NCBI RefSeq assembly: GCF_009727055.1
Contig: NC_052349.1
Span: forward strand, 43,545,302 to 43,609,301
Length of the DNA stretch: 64,000 bases
Direction: 5' to 3'
Origin: Benincasa hispida
Taxonomy: Eukaryota > Streptophyta > Magnoliopsida > Cucurbitales > Cucurbitaceae
Position numbers and translations under genes: made by a program. Positions within the stretch are counted from its first letter, which is position 1, and each line of letters begins with the position of its first letter. A model generated the notes under the pieces. The model was not told the origin of the DNA. It saw nothing but the letters and a program-made list of their open reading frames with translations, and did no database searches. Positions 23,476-35,300 of this stretch are shown in pieces.

Positions 23476-24589
23476 TTTTTCTTATAACTATTTTACAATG
23501 TAGTATATAAATCTAGGTGAGCCACATTCACTTGTACGAAACTAATTTAGACAAATATTAATTTATATCCTCTAAGTTTTGGGTTGTAAATTAGCTAATA
23601 ATTATAACAATTTAAAATCTAAATTTTCATAAATGAATCAATGTTGACAATTTTTTTTTTACTTGTAATTATTTTCATTTTTTGTTTGTTTTGAAGGACA
23701 ACTATTATTACTTAATTCTATTTAAAATAAACTCAAAATCACCTAAATAAAATTAATCTTCTCTAAAAGTTTCACGAAAATAGCAAAAAAATTATTCAAT
23801 ATTATTTCTAAATAAGTAAAGAAAAATAGAGGAACACGAGCAAATGTAAAACCACTCAAATATAATGTAAACCCACTACTATACATATGTGAAGATAAAC
23901 ATTAAAAATGTTTAGAATATAAAATGAGATCATTATTAGTTTGGTGTTCTAATTGATATAACTTTAAAGTTTAGAGTATAAATGATTTGTCCTCCATCTA
24001 ATTTTGTGTTCATGTTGATAATTTAATTGAGGGTTTACTTTTAATTGATTTTGTGGTTTGGTTTGAATATTTTATGAATATAAACTTCACAATTTGCTTG
24101 TTGAATTTTAGAAACATTTATAAGTTGATTAATTTTTCATGGTGTAATTAATAAGAAACTATTTCTTTTGAAGATGCAAATTTTGAGTTTAAAGATTTTT
24201 TGGCTAATTATATTTACGATCAGATTTGGAAATTAAACATATTACTTTGGAAAAAAAATACATTTTTGGTTTCTAGATTTGCGGTCTAATTTCTATTTGA
24301 TCCTTAGGTTTCGAAATCTAACGCATTTTATTTTTAAGTTTTGAGTTTGGTTATAATTTAGACTATATATTTTTAAAACGTTGCAATTTTACTCTTGACA
24401 TTTGAATTTTGTTTGAATTTGGTTCCTAAATTTTAATGTTTACATTTTTAACGGGAAGTTGGGATGGATGGCCCAAAATATAAGACCCAGATGAAATTTG
24501 ACCTCACTTTTGAAATTAAAACAAATGAAAAATGGCTTTTTATCTACATCATCCATTCATGAAATTACTACTTTAACCTTTAATAGACT

Positions 24590-24772
24590 TCTTCCTCTTC
24601 CTTCCTTCTTCTTCGTTTTACAGTTTTTTCTTCTTTCTTCTTTTTTTCTTTTCATGTTCTTCTTCCTCCGTCCACTTCATCTTCTTCTTCTCATTTCTTC
24701 TTCTTCTTTCTCCTTTTTCTTTTTCTTTTTCTCATTTCTTCTTTCTTCTGCCTTTCTTCTCTTCTTCTTCTT
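24590..24772 (+). repeat. Long polypyrimidine (CTT)n-rich tract
   Basis: About 180 bp are almost only C and T on the plus strand, built of ctt, cttctt and tttttc words. It abuts the left arm of the foldback element. It could form triplex DNA; no gene is supported despite an open frame. Confidence 0.8.
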
Positions 24773-24789
24773 TGTGGGAAAATTGTACG

Positions 24790-27700
24790 AATTGGTTAAA
24801 TTTTGAGGTCCACTCGAAATTTGACGCACTTTTAAAAAATGCTCGAAAATTGACCTGCTGATTCAATCGCATGCGAAAGTACCGTTTTTTAGCCCCAAAA
24901 CGCACATGAGACCAGACGCAACACAAATTTCTCACTCTTTCCTCTCATTACTGTTGGGATTGGTGTTCTAATTCTCCCAGAGTCCCATTGTTTGTAATGA
25001 TACACATTGTTTTAGGAATAAAATAACTATTATTTCATTTTGACATTTACTCATATCCAATAAACAAAGCTCCATGGTTATCTTATGTGAACTTAAGCAT
25101 ATATATGTGATATATAAATGGATCATGCTTTAAGTAATAACCTAAATAGGTCTGTAATACAAGGATTAAATGAGATACCTGATCCTGGTGACACCACAGA
25201 TACGGCCCGCCTTGTAGAGGTTTGCAAGTGTTGTAAACTACTACCTATAGTAGATCCTGACCATTCATGTGGAGACATGCGGGCGGGGGTGTCCTATACA
25301 AAGAGTTTGTATAAAATCGGGCTATAAGATGACTAGACTCTGTATATAACACCGTTGATACTAGAGACTTACATTTCACCTAAACAACCATAGGTGACAT
25401 GACCTCAATCCTGAGTGTTTTGGGAACTCCTGCCTTTGATGGCGGTCCTCTGATTAGTATGGATGAGAGTGGCCAGATTGCCAACTCAACATACCTACCT
25501 TTTCGGGACTTGTCTGATCTAGGAGCTGGAAACTCAATACACAAGATGGAATTCACTCCTTTCTCGAAACAGGAATAAGTAGAGAGATTGCTCCCTTAAG
25601 GGCTGATTCTGGAGCTTAAACATAGTGGTAACAGCTTCTCTTTGGAATAGAGGACTCAGTCATAGTAGAACTATGACTTATATTCATTAGAGAGATCAGT
25701 GATACTTAAGGAGTTAGATGTAATTATAGGGGCATAACGGTTGACCAAGCTGTACTTACGAGTGATCTGTGAAGGGTTGTCGCACTGCTGATTAGTTAAG
25801 ATGAACACATAATATATATGTGGTAAGGAGAGTTCAATTGTCAGTCTTTAATGAAGTGCCTGACAGTTAACGGATGGTAGATCCTGTGACCAAAGAGTTT
25901 AGCAGTTATTCACGTACCGTTAGAGTTTCGAGCTATAAGTCCATAAGGTCCCCTTGGTAGCTCAACAGATTTAGTTGAGGATCAGTTCTTGGTGTTGATT
26001 TGAAATGTTCAAATTGACAAAAGGTATTTCAATTATATATGATATGATCGATATGGTGTATGAGGTACATCAAGTGGAGGATTAATATAAATGAGATTTA
26101 CATTAAGTGTCGTGGAATAGAAAAAGAGCCATGGTCTATATGTTTCATGAGATGAAATATTAAAACTATAAGTTATAAATATAGTATGATAAGTTAGTTA
26201 TCATTTATATTTATAATAATAATTATTATTAGATAATTATTTCTTTTTCTCTAATAACCAATTGAGTAGGAGGTTATTGGTGGTTTCATGGTAACCATGA
26301 GTTAAATATTTTTCCTAATTTTAGTAAGAAAATAAAAAGAAAAGTTTTGAGATTTTCAATCTCGAAAATTACTCACGGAGAGTTGTCAAGTAAATTGGAT
26401 TTACTAAGCGACAGCTTGGATGAACTAAACGATCATGGAGTGTTAGTAGGCGACAGACACTCAGCTAAGCGATGAGCTAAACGATCGCATAGCTTTTGCT
26501 AGAAAATCGCTTAGTTTTTCCTAAACGATTAGGCATCGACCTATACGATAGGTTATTTCCATCTCCCACTTGCTTAATCGTTTACACGATTGTGGTTTCT
26601 CCTTCTTTCTGCCTCAAACCAAGTCCACACAGAGCCCACTCTCTGGATTTTCAAACGGAGAATGCCAAAGTAGCCTTATTGGTGGTGTCATATTCAACTC
26701 GACACTGTCGAGGTTCTGTGGAGGCCGTTCGTGTTGTTCGGGGTGTTCATGACCAAGGCGGTCACTTAGTTCAAGTGCGCGGTGTTCGTGTAATGTAGCG
26801 GTCGTGTTGGACGAGCGTTTGTATGTTTTTGTGATTGTTGTGATCGAGCGTTCATAATCAAGGAGCTTGCAGATGAGTCGACAAAAGTCTGTTACTCTTG
26901 TCCTTGATCCATTGTATAGCATGCTGTAATTTATGTTTTTTACATAACCGTATGTTTCTGTTTCTGATTGTAATTGTAAAGTTCAAATACGATTGTAAAT
27001 TGGAATGATCTTTCCGCTGCTCATGGAAATCATCGTGTTTGATTTCCTTTAGTTACTTCATCTCGTTCCTCTCATTCTTTCATCTCGTTCCCCAATTCAC
27101 GTTGTTCTCCATCATTTTTCCTTGATTTTCCCATTCTTTTGAATTCTTCCTCTTGTTACTTCCTCTAGCTTTTCCTCGTCAATTTTATAATTTTTTCCTT
27201 CATTTGAATTCAGAAAGAAGAAGAAAAGAAAGCCAGGAAAAGAAATAAGAAGAAAAAGAAAGGCAGAAGAAAGAGGAAGAATAAGACAAAGAGGAAGAAG
27301 AAGCCGACAGACTGAAATCTAAAATTTAAAATGTTTGATTTGTCCGATGAAGAACGAGAATGAAGAACGAGAGAAAGGCATGAGAGGAATGAGTCCAAAA
27401 TGAGATGAACGAGCGAGAATCTACGACACGTGTGTGACATTGAGTGTTTTGTGGACTAAATAGACATTTCACACGTGGCCGATGTCATCAGAAGGTCAAA
27501 ATTCGAGTGTTTTTGAAAGCTAGACCAAATTTTGAGTAGACCTCGAAATTTGACCCATATGTACAAATAATGAGAGAAGAGAGAAACGAGGGTGAGAATT
27601 CAAATGAAGGAAAAAAAACTAAAATATTGACGAGGAAGAAACTATAGAAAAAAGTGAGAGGAAGAATTCAAAAGAATAGAAAAAAAATGAAGGAGAGTAA

Positions 27701-27905
27701 CGTGAATTGGGAAACGAGATGAAGGAGCGAGAGGAGCGAGAGAAAAGAGCGAGAAATCTGAGTTGCGTCTGGTCTTGCACATGTATTGAGGTTAAAATGG
27801 TACTTTCACGTGCAACTAACGTAAGCAAAAGACCCATTTTCGAGTATTTTTTAAAGTGATGCCAAGTTTTGATTGGACACCTAAAGAGTGGCCAACCATA
27901 CAAGG
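24790..27905. mobile_element. Foldback element with ~300-bp inverted arms
   Basis: The left arm (about 24790-24951 continuing at 27057-27205) is the imperfect reverse complement of the right arm (about 27598-27905). Matching pairs include gaccagacgcaac with gttgcgtctggtc, and catctcgttccccaattcacg with cgtgaattgggaaacgagatg. The spacer 27206-27597 has its own caaaattcgagtg segment. A solo LTR (24952-27051) splits the left arm. No transposase is present, so it is non-autonomous; the superfamily is unknown. Confidence 0.75.
24952..27051 (+). repeat. Solo copia LTR inside the foldback element
   Basis: Starts TGTTGGGATTGGTGTTC at 24952 and ends near gatttccttta at 27051, 2.1 kb. Flanking attac (24947-24951) and gttac (27052-27056) form a 5-bp target duplication with one mismatch. 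The terminal CA has decayed to TA. It matches 5921-7956 in reverse. Its last third holds a cluster of aaacgatcg, atacgata and ttacacgat words (26390-26590). Confidence 0.85.
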
Positions 27906-27989
27906 AACCCATTTTTAACCTTTCTTCACTAAATACTTATTCATTTTCCATCACCAATGTTAATGTAAGTTAATAAATTTAAAATAATT

Positions 27990-28240
27990 AAGATCCCATT
28001 TGATAATCATTTTATTTTTTATTTTTATTTTTATTTTTGTTTTTGAAAATTAAACATATGGACACTACTTCCACCTCCAAATTTCTTCATTTGTTATCTA
28101 CTTTTCACCAATGGTTTAAAAAATCAAACCAAATTTTGAGAACTAAAAAAAGTAGCTTTCAAAAAGTTGTTTTTGTTTTTGGAATTTAACTAAGAATTTA
28201 ATCATTGTACTTAAGAAGGTGCACAACATTGTAAGAAATG
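27990..28240. mobile_element. Dispersed MITE with 'catttgataa' ends, copy 2
   Basis: Begins gatcccatttgataatcatttt and shares gaaaattaaacatatggacactacttcc, gttatctacttttcaccaatgg and gtacttaagaaggtgcacaac with the copy at 23145-23475. Its right end runs into a tandem duplication. Non-coding. Confidence 0.55.
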
Positions 28241-28894
28241 TAGATGGAATAGACTTAATTTTCCAAAAAAAAAAAAAAGTTACTAAATAGGGCATAAATG
28301 AATTATAATTAATTAAGTTTCACTATTTTTCATCACTTATAAAATTAAATTTAAATTTTTACTTCATAATTATTCTAAATTAATTAATAAACATTTACAT
28401 CAATGTTTAAAGGTGAGTACTTAACAAAAAATTTGAGGTAAAGAAGATAAAATCTTGAAATCTAGAAACTAACTTCAAACAAAACTCAAATGTTAAGGGT
28501 AAAATTTCAACATTTTAAAATCTAGAGACTAAATTGAAACCAAATTCAAATCTATTCCATCTACATTGTAAGAAATCTAGATGGAATAGACTTAATTTTT
28601 CAAAAAAAAAAAAAAAAAAAAAAAGTTACTAAATAGGACATAAATGAATTATAATTAATTAAATTTCACTATTTTTCATCACTTATAAAATTAAATTTAA
28701 ATTTTTACTTCATAATTATTCTAAATTAATTAATAAACATTGACATCAATGTTTAAAGGTGAGTACTTAACAAAAAATTTGAGGTAAAAAAGGTAAAATC
28801 TTGAAATCTAGAAACTAACTTCAAACAAAACTTAAATGTTAAAGGGTAAAATTCCAACATTTTAAAACTTAAGGGCTAAATTGAAACCAAATTC
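28227..28894. repeat. Two-copy tandem repeat, unit 337 bp
   Basis: Copy 1 (28227-28563) and copy 2 (28564 to about 28894) both start cattgtaagaaat and share nearly all bases, differing in A-run length and a few substitutions. The divergence is more than in the 101-bp duplication at 20812, so it is older. No gene inside. Confidence 0.92.
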
Positions 28895-29333
28895 AAAATT
28901 CAATGACTAAATGTGTAACATTTTGAAATCTAAGATATTTTTCCCTACTACTTTTCAATTGTTTTGCTGATCCAATTATAAAGCTTTACTAATCAATTAT
29001 TATCTTTATTTTAAAAAGTTTTAAAATCTTGGTTTTAAGAAATATATAATTTTTACCATACATTCAAGCTTAGAGTCTATTTTCATAAAAGTAATTTCAG
29101 ATTAGAACTAACTCATCTACGTATCAAAAAAAGAAAAAAAAGAAAAAAAAAATATATTTCCTTGTAAAAAAAAAAGTTCCATGAGATGAAATGACCAAGT
29201 TTGCTTTATAACAGCCACCAATCAAAAAGCAATGATCAGGGTATTCTTTTTGTTTGTTTCTTTTTTACTCCTATGCTTCTAACAAGAGATTAAATTTAGC
29301 TTATCTACAGTAAACATTTTACTTAAAGATCTC
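28895..29333. other. Intergenic DNA downstream of the minus-strand gene
   Basis: AT-rich, with aaaaaagaaaaaa runs at 29125-29175. It lies downstream of the stop codon at 29334 and may contain the 3' UTR and terminator of that gene. No poly(A) signal is assigned with confidence. Confidence 0.45.
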
Positions 29334-32300
29334 TCATAATGGATCTGCATCATCTTCATCATCATCAGCTTCATTACCTTCCATGGTAGCCTTTTGATTC
29401 ACTGTAAAGCTCCAGCTATCTCCTTCTTCTATTTCCCATTGATTCTTCAGCTCTTTGATGGCATTGGATGCTGCAGTAGCAATTGCTGGGTTACTATCTT
29501 CAGCCAGTCTCTGCAAAACCAACAAACAAGCATCAAACCCCAACAAAAATCCTGTGAGCGAGAGCGAGATCCCGAGAGAAAATCTACCTGCAATGCTCCC
29601 ATGCCTGCATTTCCAAGAGTCCACATGGATGGGGCTGCTGCCAGAGCATTGGCCAGTGCTTGTCTTGATTACCAAAATCACAAAGTAAATTATTACTCCA
29701 TTGAAGCAATGATAGGAAAAAGAGCATATCAACTGTTCTAAGTTGTCAAAATTCTTTTTAACATTGATGAAAATCAATAACTTGGGAGGATAAAGAAAAT
29801 AGCCAGCGACAATAACAAACTCATGAATTCAGTCCTGAGTTTTTCTCTCTTTTCGGTAATCGGAAGTCATCTAGCTTTGAGAGGCACCAGAGGTTTTAAG
29901 TTCAATTCTGAATCTGGAGGCTTAAACTTAATGTTCCAGAATCTCCAAACATACTCTCAAATTCTAAGCAACCCATGTGACACTGCTTTTGCCATCAATT
30001 GTGTTACTGCAATTATATTTGGCTATATTTGTTTTTTCAGGCAAAATGTTTTACTTTGCGTCAAACATTTTGTCTCTTGATAAGCAGTTTTTATCTAGAA
30101 AATATCTTTCCTTATTTGGTGCAGATTTTCAGTGCTGCTTTCCTTTCTGCTTGTCACAGACGGTTCTTTCAGGGTAAGTGATAGTATAGTGTTTTTCAAC
30201 GGCAAAAATCCTTGCAAAGGTGATTGTTTTTTTTCATGTGCTGTTTTTAATCTTCATGAGTCCTCATGAGTTTGTAATAGCTTTGTGATTCCAGTGATAA
30301 GAGCTTGTAGGAGACTTAAGTTGTATTATCTCTCTCATTTCTGTTGAAGATAAGTCGAGAAGAGCCTATACGGGAGCCTAAGTAAGATGAGTTTCATTAG
30401 TAAAGTTTTTTTCAACAGGGCTTACTGCCCCACAAATGTAGATGACTTTGCACCGAACTGAATTACCAATTCTTGAATTTCGTTATTTTTGTTATTTTCT
30501 GTCCTGCTCATCTTGTTATTCATTACACTATAACATTGTGTCTGACGTGTGGAAAGTAGTTTGATATTGATCACCTAATATTTCACATTGCATTGTCAAA
30601 ATTCAAAATTTGTTCATCAGTTCAGTAATTGGAATGTCAAAGTTCGTTCATCAGGAATCAAAATCAGCATACCTAGTATTTTCATCAGGAGAACTCGAAC
30701 ATTCTGCAAGCAGTGATACACTGCTTTTGCCATCCATTGCATCAAGATCCATAAGAGTTCTAATCAACAGCTCGAGCTACACAAGATAGACACAAAGTAT
30801 GAGCAAATGGAACCATTATCCGCATTGTCCAAAAAACTGATATGGTAATTCAGACCTCTTCTGGATCAGTATAATCAATTCCATCAGCTTCAGAGAGGGC
30901 AGAGGCCATACTCCAATAGATTTCCTATACATTCAGCAGATGGTATTGTGATTAAGGGTGCAAACTACAGTATGAAACATAAGTACCGATGACTATAGAT
31001 AAAGATACCTGAATAGCAGAAATGCGATCAGTTGATAGTTCGCCAGTTAAGAAATCTAAACTCTTGCCATTTTTTTCTAGTTTTATACGGCCCATCATGT
31101 CATTGCCCATTGGAAAAGCAGATTCATTTGACAGAGGACTGCATATAAATGTAAAAAGTTTGGTTAGATATCAAATATGTTCCTTCCTATTGGGAAATGG
31201 AGAGAGACAAGGAGGCAAATGACAGAGATTTCCAATAAAAGAATAACTCACAATTTGTACATCTTTCTCACCATCATATCATGAATATTTTTGACAAACT
31301 GCAACAAAATCGTACCAAAGAAAAAGTCACATCTTTGGTCTTTCTTGGAATTAAAACTTGGGAAAACATACCACATCAAATGACTAGAAGTTTTGGGAAA
31401 CTAATGAAAATCATCACCCCCCCCCCCCCACACACACACACCCCCAAAGAATCAAATCCTGTTAGTACATATGATTTACCTCCAAAGCCATCAGGGCATC
31501 TTCCATTGCCCGCTGTTTAGCACGGAAATCAGCCAAGCGCAAATCAGCCTGAAAATCATGAAGACAGCAGTGACAGCTATTGCATGAAACTTCACTAATT
31601 CAACCAGTTAAGAAACAAAACACAGCCAAAAAAGAATAAAGGAAAAATGATCTGTTTGCTCTGCATGCCAACACTATCGGCACGCAAAGCCACATCTGAT
31701 GAAATATGTAATCTAGTAGTCTGGCCATTCATGAGAGGATCTTCTTCTGTACTCCACCAGATGGCAGTACTGTTCAAACCCACCAAATAATTCCAGCAGA
31801 GGGTAAACCCCAGCTGACTTAACATCCTCCCTAAACCTACAGGCCACCAATAATGTCCAAACTTCAAAACCTCACCAAAGTAACTCTTGCTGCATTCTCC
31901 GTTTCGTAACCATTATCGTTTTTGGTTTTTGGTTTTTGAAAATTAGCCTATTTCCTCTCAAAGAGTAAAGATCTATGCCCAATTTTGTTCTCGCTGCTCA
32001 TGTGTGGAGAAAATGATACGTTCAAGGAAGGACATTTGACAATTACCTACTCACCTTGAATCATCACTCTCAAAATAAAATATTGCCCCAATTATCACTC
32101 TGAAAAAAAAAATAAAATATTTACCAAGAAAGGGAAACTTCTGCCTGATTCTAGTCGTTTCTCAAAGAGTGAAGACCCACGCCTATGGCATAGGATCATT
32201 GCAAGCATGGTCTCATGCTCATGAGTGGTCTTTGAAATGGGGAATTCAAAAGCACTTCCAAAAACTCGTGGATAGCTCTCTGATGGTTTTCCTTGTTTCT

Positions 32301-35300
32301 CTTCATTTTTCTGGTGTGAGATCACCGAGATGGGAGGGATACCTACTTTTGGTAAGATAAGTGGTTGGGTGATAAACTCCTTTGCTTCTTGTTCCCTTGT
32401 TCATACCATCTTTCCTCCATAAGAAATCCCTTGGTGACCTCTGTTCTTTCTTGCTCCGAGAATTATCTTTAACTCGATCTTGAGTTTTGATGTCCATTGA
32501 CTGATAGAAAATGACGAACACTGTTAGCCTTTTGTTCTTGTTTGAGGGTTCTTCTTTTAATCTTGGAAAGGGGATTTTTGTCTTTGGGGTTCTAGCACTT
32601 CAAAAGCTTTTTCTCGTAAATACATTTCGGGTGTTTGGTGGACCCCTTCCTTTCAATCATCCGGTCTTTTCTTTGTTTTGGAAGGTTAAATTCTCAAAGA
32701 GTAAAGTTTACTTGACAAGTCCATCACGAAAGAATTAACACTTTAGACTGTGTTTCAAGGATTTTGTTTGGTTTGATGGATCTGCAAGGTTGCATACTTT
32801 ATAGGCGTGCTATGGAGTACTTTAACCACCATTTAGGGAGTTGTGTCTTTACCAGGTCAATTTGGATCGCTTCTTTGATGAATTCAGTTTTCAAGTTGCC
32901 CGGCCAAGAGATGTTTGCTTGATGGTCAAGGCATTCCTCTTTCACCCGACTTTCTCTGAGAGGAACGATCTTTTGGCTTGCAAGGATTTGTGCAATATTG
33001 TGGAAGATTTGGTTAGAAAGGAATGATAGAAAAAACTAAGGGATGGAGTGATTTAAAGATGATATGTGGACTCTTTGTTAGGTTCCATGTCTCTCTTTGG
33101 GTCTCGATCATTTGAAATTATACTTTAGGTCTCATTTTAGTTTTAGTTTAGCTTCTTTCATCTGGAGTTGGCCTTTTTTTAGATAAAAAAAAATTGAACA
33201 AGAAACAAATTTTTCAATGAAAAGAAACTATTGTTCAGGGGCTACAAGCTCCAAAAAGAAGCAAAACAAAGAATGTGAAATAGAAAAAATAATAGAGAGT
33301 ATGCCTTGTAAAAACAAATAAAAACAAAAAGAAAGAACATGCATAGGAAAATATGAAAGCAAAAGGGGCAATGCAAAGTAGCCAAGAGAGAACAAGGCTT
33401 CAAAAATTAGTTGAGAATGGAACACCGCTTCAAACTCCAAAAGACAAAAAAATTCCTCCAACAAACAAACTTCATAAATGTTGTGAAAGGAACTGCAAAG
33501 GCAAAACTAAGAGGGGATGAGATCAGAATCTCCGAGGCAGTAGGACAGTCACGGTAATCAATTGGAAAGAAGGAACTTCCAACAAAGGGCCAAAAACTAG
33601 CAACTCAAAGGACAGAAACTTTGAATGCGAATGATGCTTGAAACTGGTGCCAAAATAAACTGACTTGATGCTAATTGAGGAATAAAAAACCACCAACACC
33701 ATCAATGCATAATCTTCTATACTAGCCATAGGAATGAGAATGATGAAGTTGACAACCTGCTCCTTAGATAGAACATAGAAAACCTTCTTGGAACTTGGAA
33801 GATTTCAAAAAAGAAGTGGCTGAAGAAAAGAGATCAAGTGAATCTTCAAAAACACTTTATCCTTTATAGAAGAGCCATCAAAAGATGGTTGGACGCTTGA
33901 GAAAATAAGGTCAGCCTTAAATGATTCATTAAGATGGAAGTTCCCTTGTTCTAAAAGGATTATTCCTCGTCCTAAAAGGATTAGATTTCTTCTTTGGGAA
34001 ATTTCTCTCTCTTGCCTAAACACGGTGGACAAGCTTTACAAAAGATGTCCTTGGCTGTTGGCTCTACATTACTCCATCACGGCATTGCCTTTGCAAGAAC
34101 AGTGCAGAATCAGAAGATCGTATTTTTTTCATTGTCCTTTTGTTGCCAAGATTTGGACTGTCCTATTTTCTGCTTATGGTTGGTATGCTATCTCCCCTTT
34201 GGGCTCTCCTGATTGGATCAACATATTGCTCATGAATCACCCTTCCAAAACTACAAAGTCTCAAATATGGTCAAGCATGATAAGGGCTGTATTATGGAAG
34301 ATTTGGGATGAGAAATAACATAATTTTTCAAGACAAAGAAAGAGCCTCTGGATATATTCTTGATTTAACTGTTTTCCATGCTATTTTTGGTGTAAAAATT
34401 TACAGCCCACACAAGTACATAGTTTAAATCGCATCAAGAAATCTCTTCAGATTTTCATCATAAATTCATGCATCAAGAGTGACTAAAGTCACAAATATTG
34501 GAATACAATAAGGTACCTCTAAGGCTCCATCACTCCAATGCTCATCTGCAGCAGTTTTAAGCCGGGACTGAGCCTTTTCTCTCAAAGTCTGAGAGAATAG
34601 AATTCATGCTTCAATACTGTATCCATATAAGATTTAAAATTGTCAATTTATACATACTGTAGCAATATGTCGGAGTCGCTCAGCTTTTTTCTTCACATTA
34701 CGGTCAATTGTCTCTGTATCCTCTCTAGCTCGAGCTAACCATTAAAATGTCAAGAAAATGAAACCATTAGGCAAATGAACTCAACTAAATGGAAACTTCA
34801 TATTTTAGCAGCATGAAGAACGACAATATCCCAGCAACAGGAATAACATTTGATAGAAGTGCAGAGTTAAAGAAATGCTATAAAATTACTAGCGATGAAA
34901 ACAACATTCTAAATATGAAAATAAGATGCAGGAAATAAACAGAAAAAAGGAAGCTCATATTTCACTCGAATGTTACTATTGGATGGCATAAAAATGGAAA
35001 AATATATTAACAAAATCAATAAAGAAGAGGAGACCAAAATAAAACCACTTTCCAATTTGGATAGACCAGATGGAAGCATCCATGTTGAGGGAAAACATAG
35101 ACTGAAAAAAAGAGCAGGCAAGCCAAACCCACAGTTCGTAGGGTCAAAAAGCTAGTTAAGATGAGTAGTATGAAGAGAAACAGATGCAATAGTTTAGGAC
35201 ATGCATGAAAATAATTTATAATCCTCCAGGTTTTTTGAGTATCAAGAACTAGATATGCAGGTGATCTAGGGAAACATTGCATGTAAATAAAGGGATACCA

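Larger units (their letters stand above)
21008..24789. other. AT-rich intergenic DNA with small repeats
   Basis: Holds an (AT)n run at 21329-21350, two tRNA-type SINE remnants, a hairpin MITE, one or two copies of an 'aaatttgaaaattaa' MITE and a polypyrimidine tract, listed separately. No gene is supported. Confidence 0.6.

Noticed and set aside
24498..24806. 102-residue open frame rich in Phe, Leu and Ser
   Set aside because: It is a translation of the polypyrimidine tract, with no domain.
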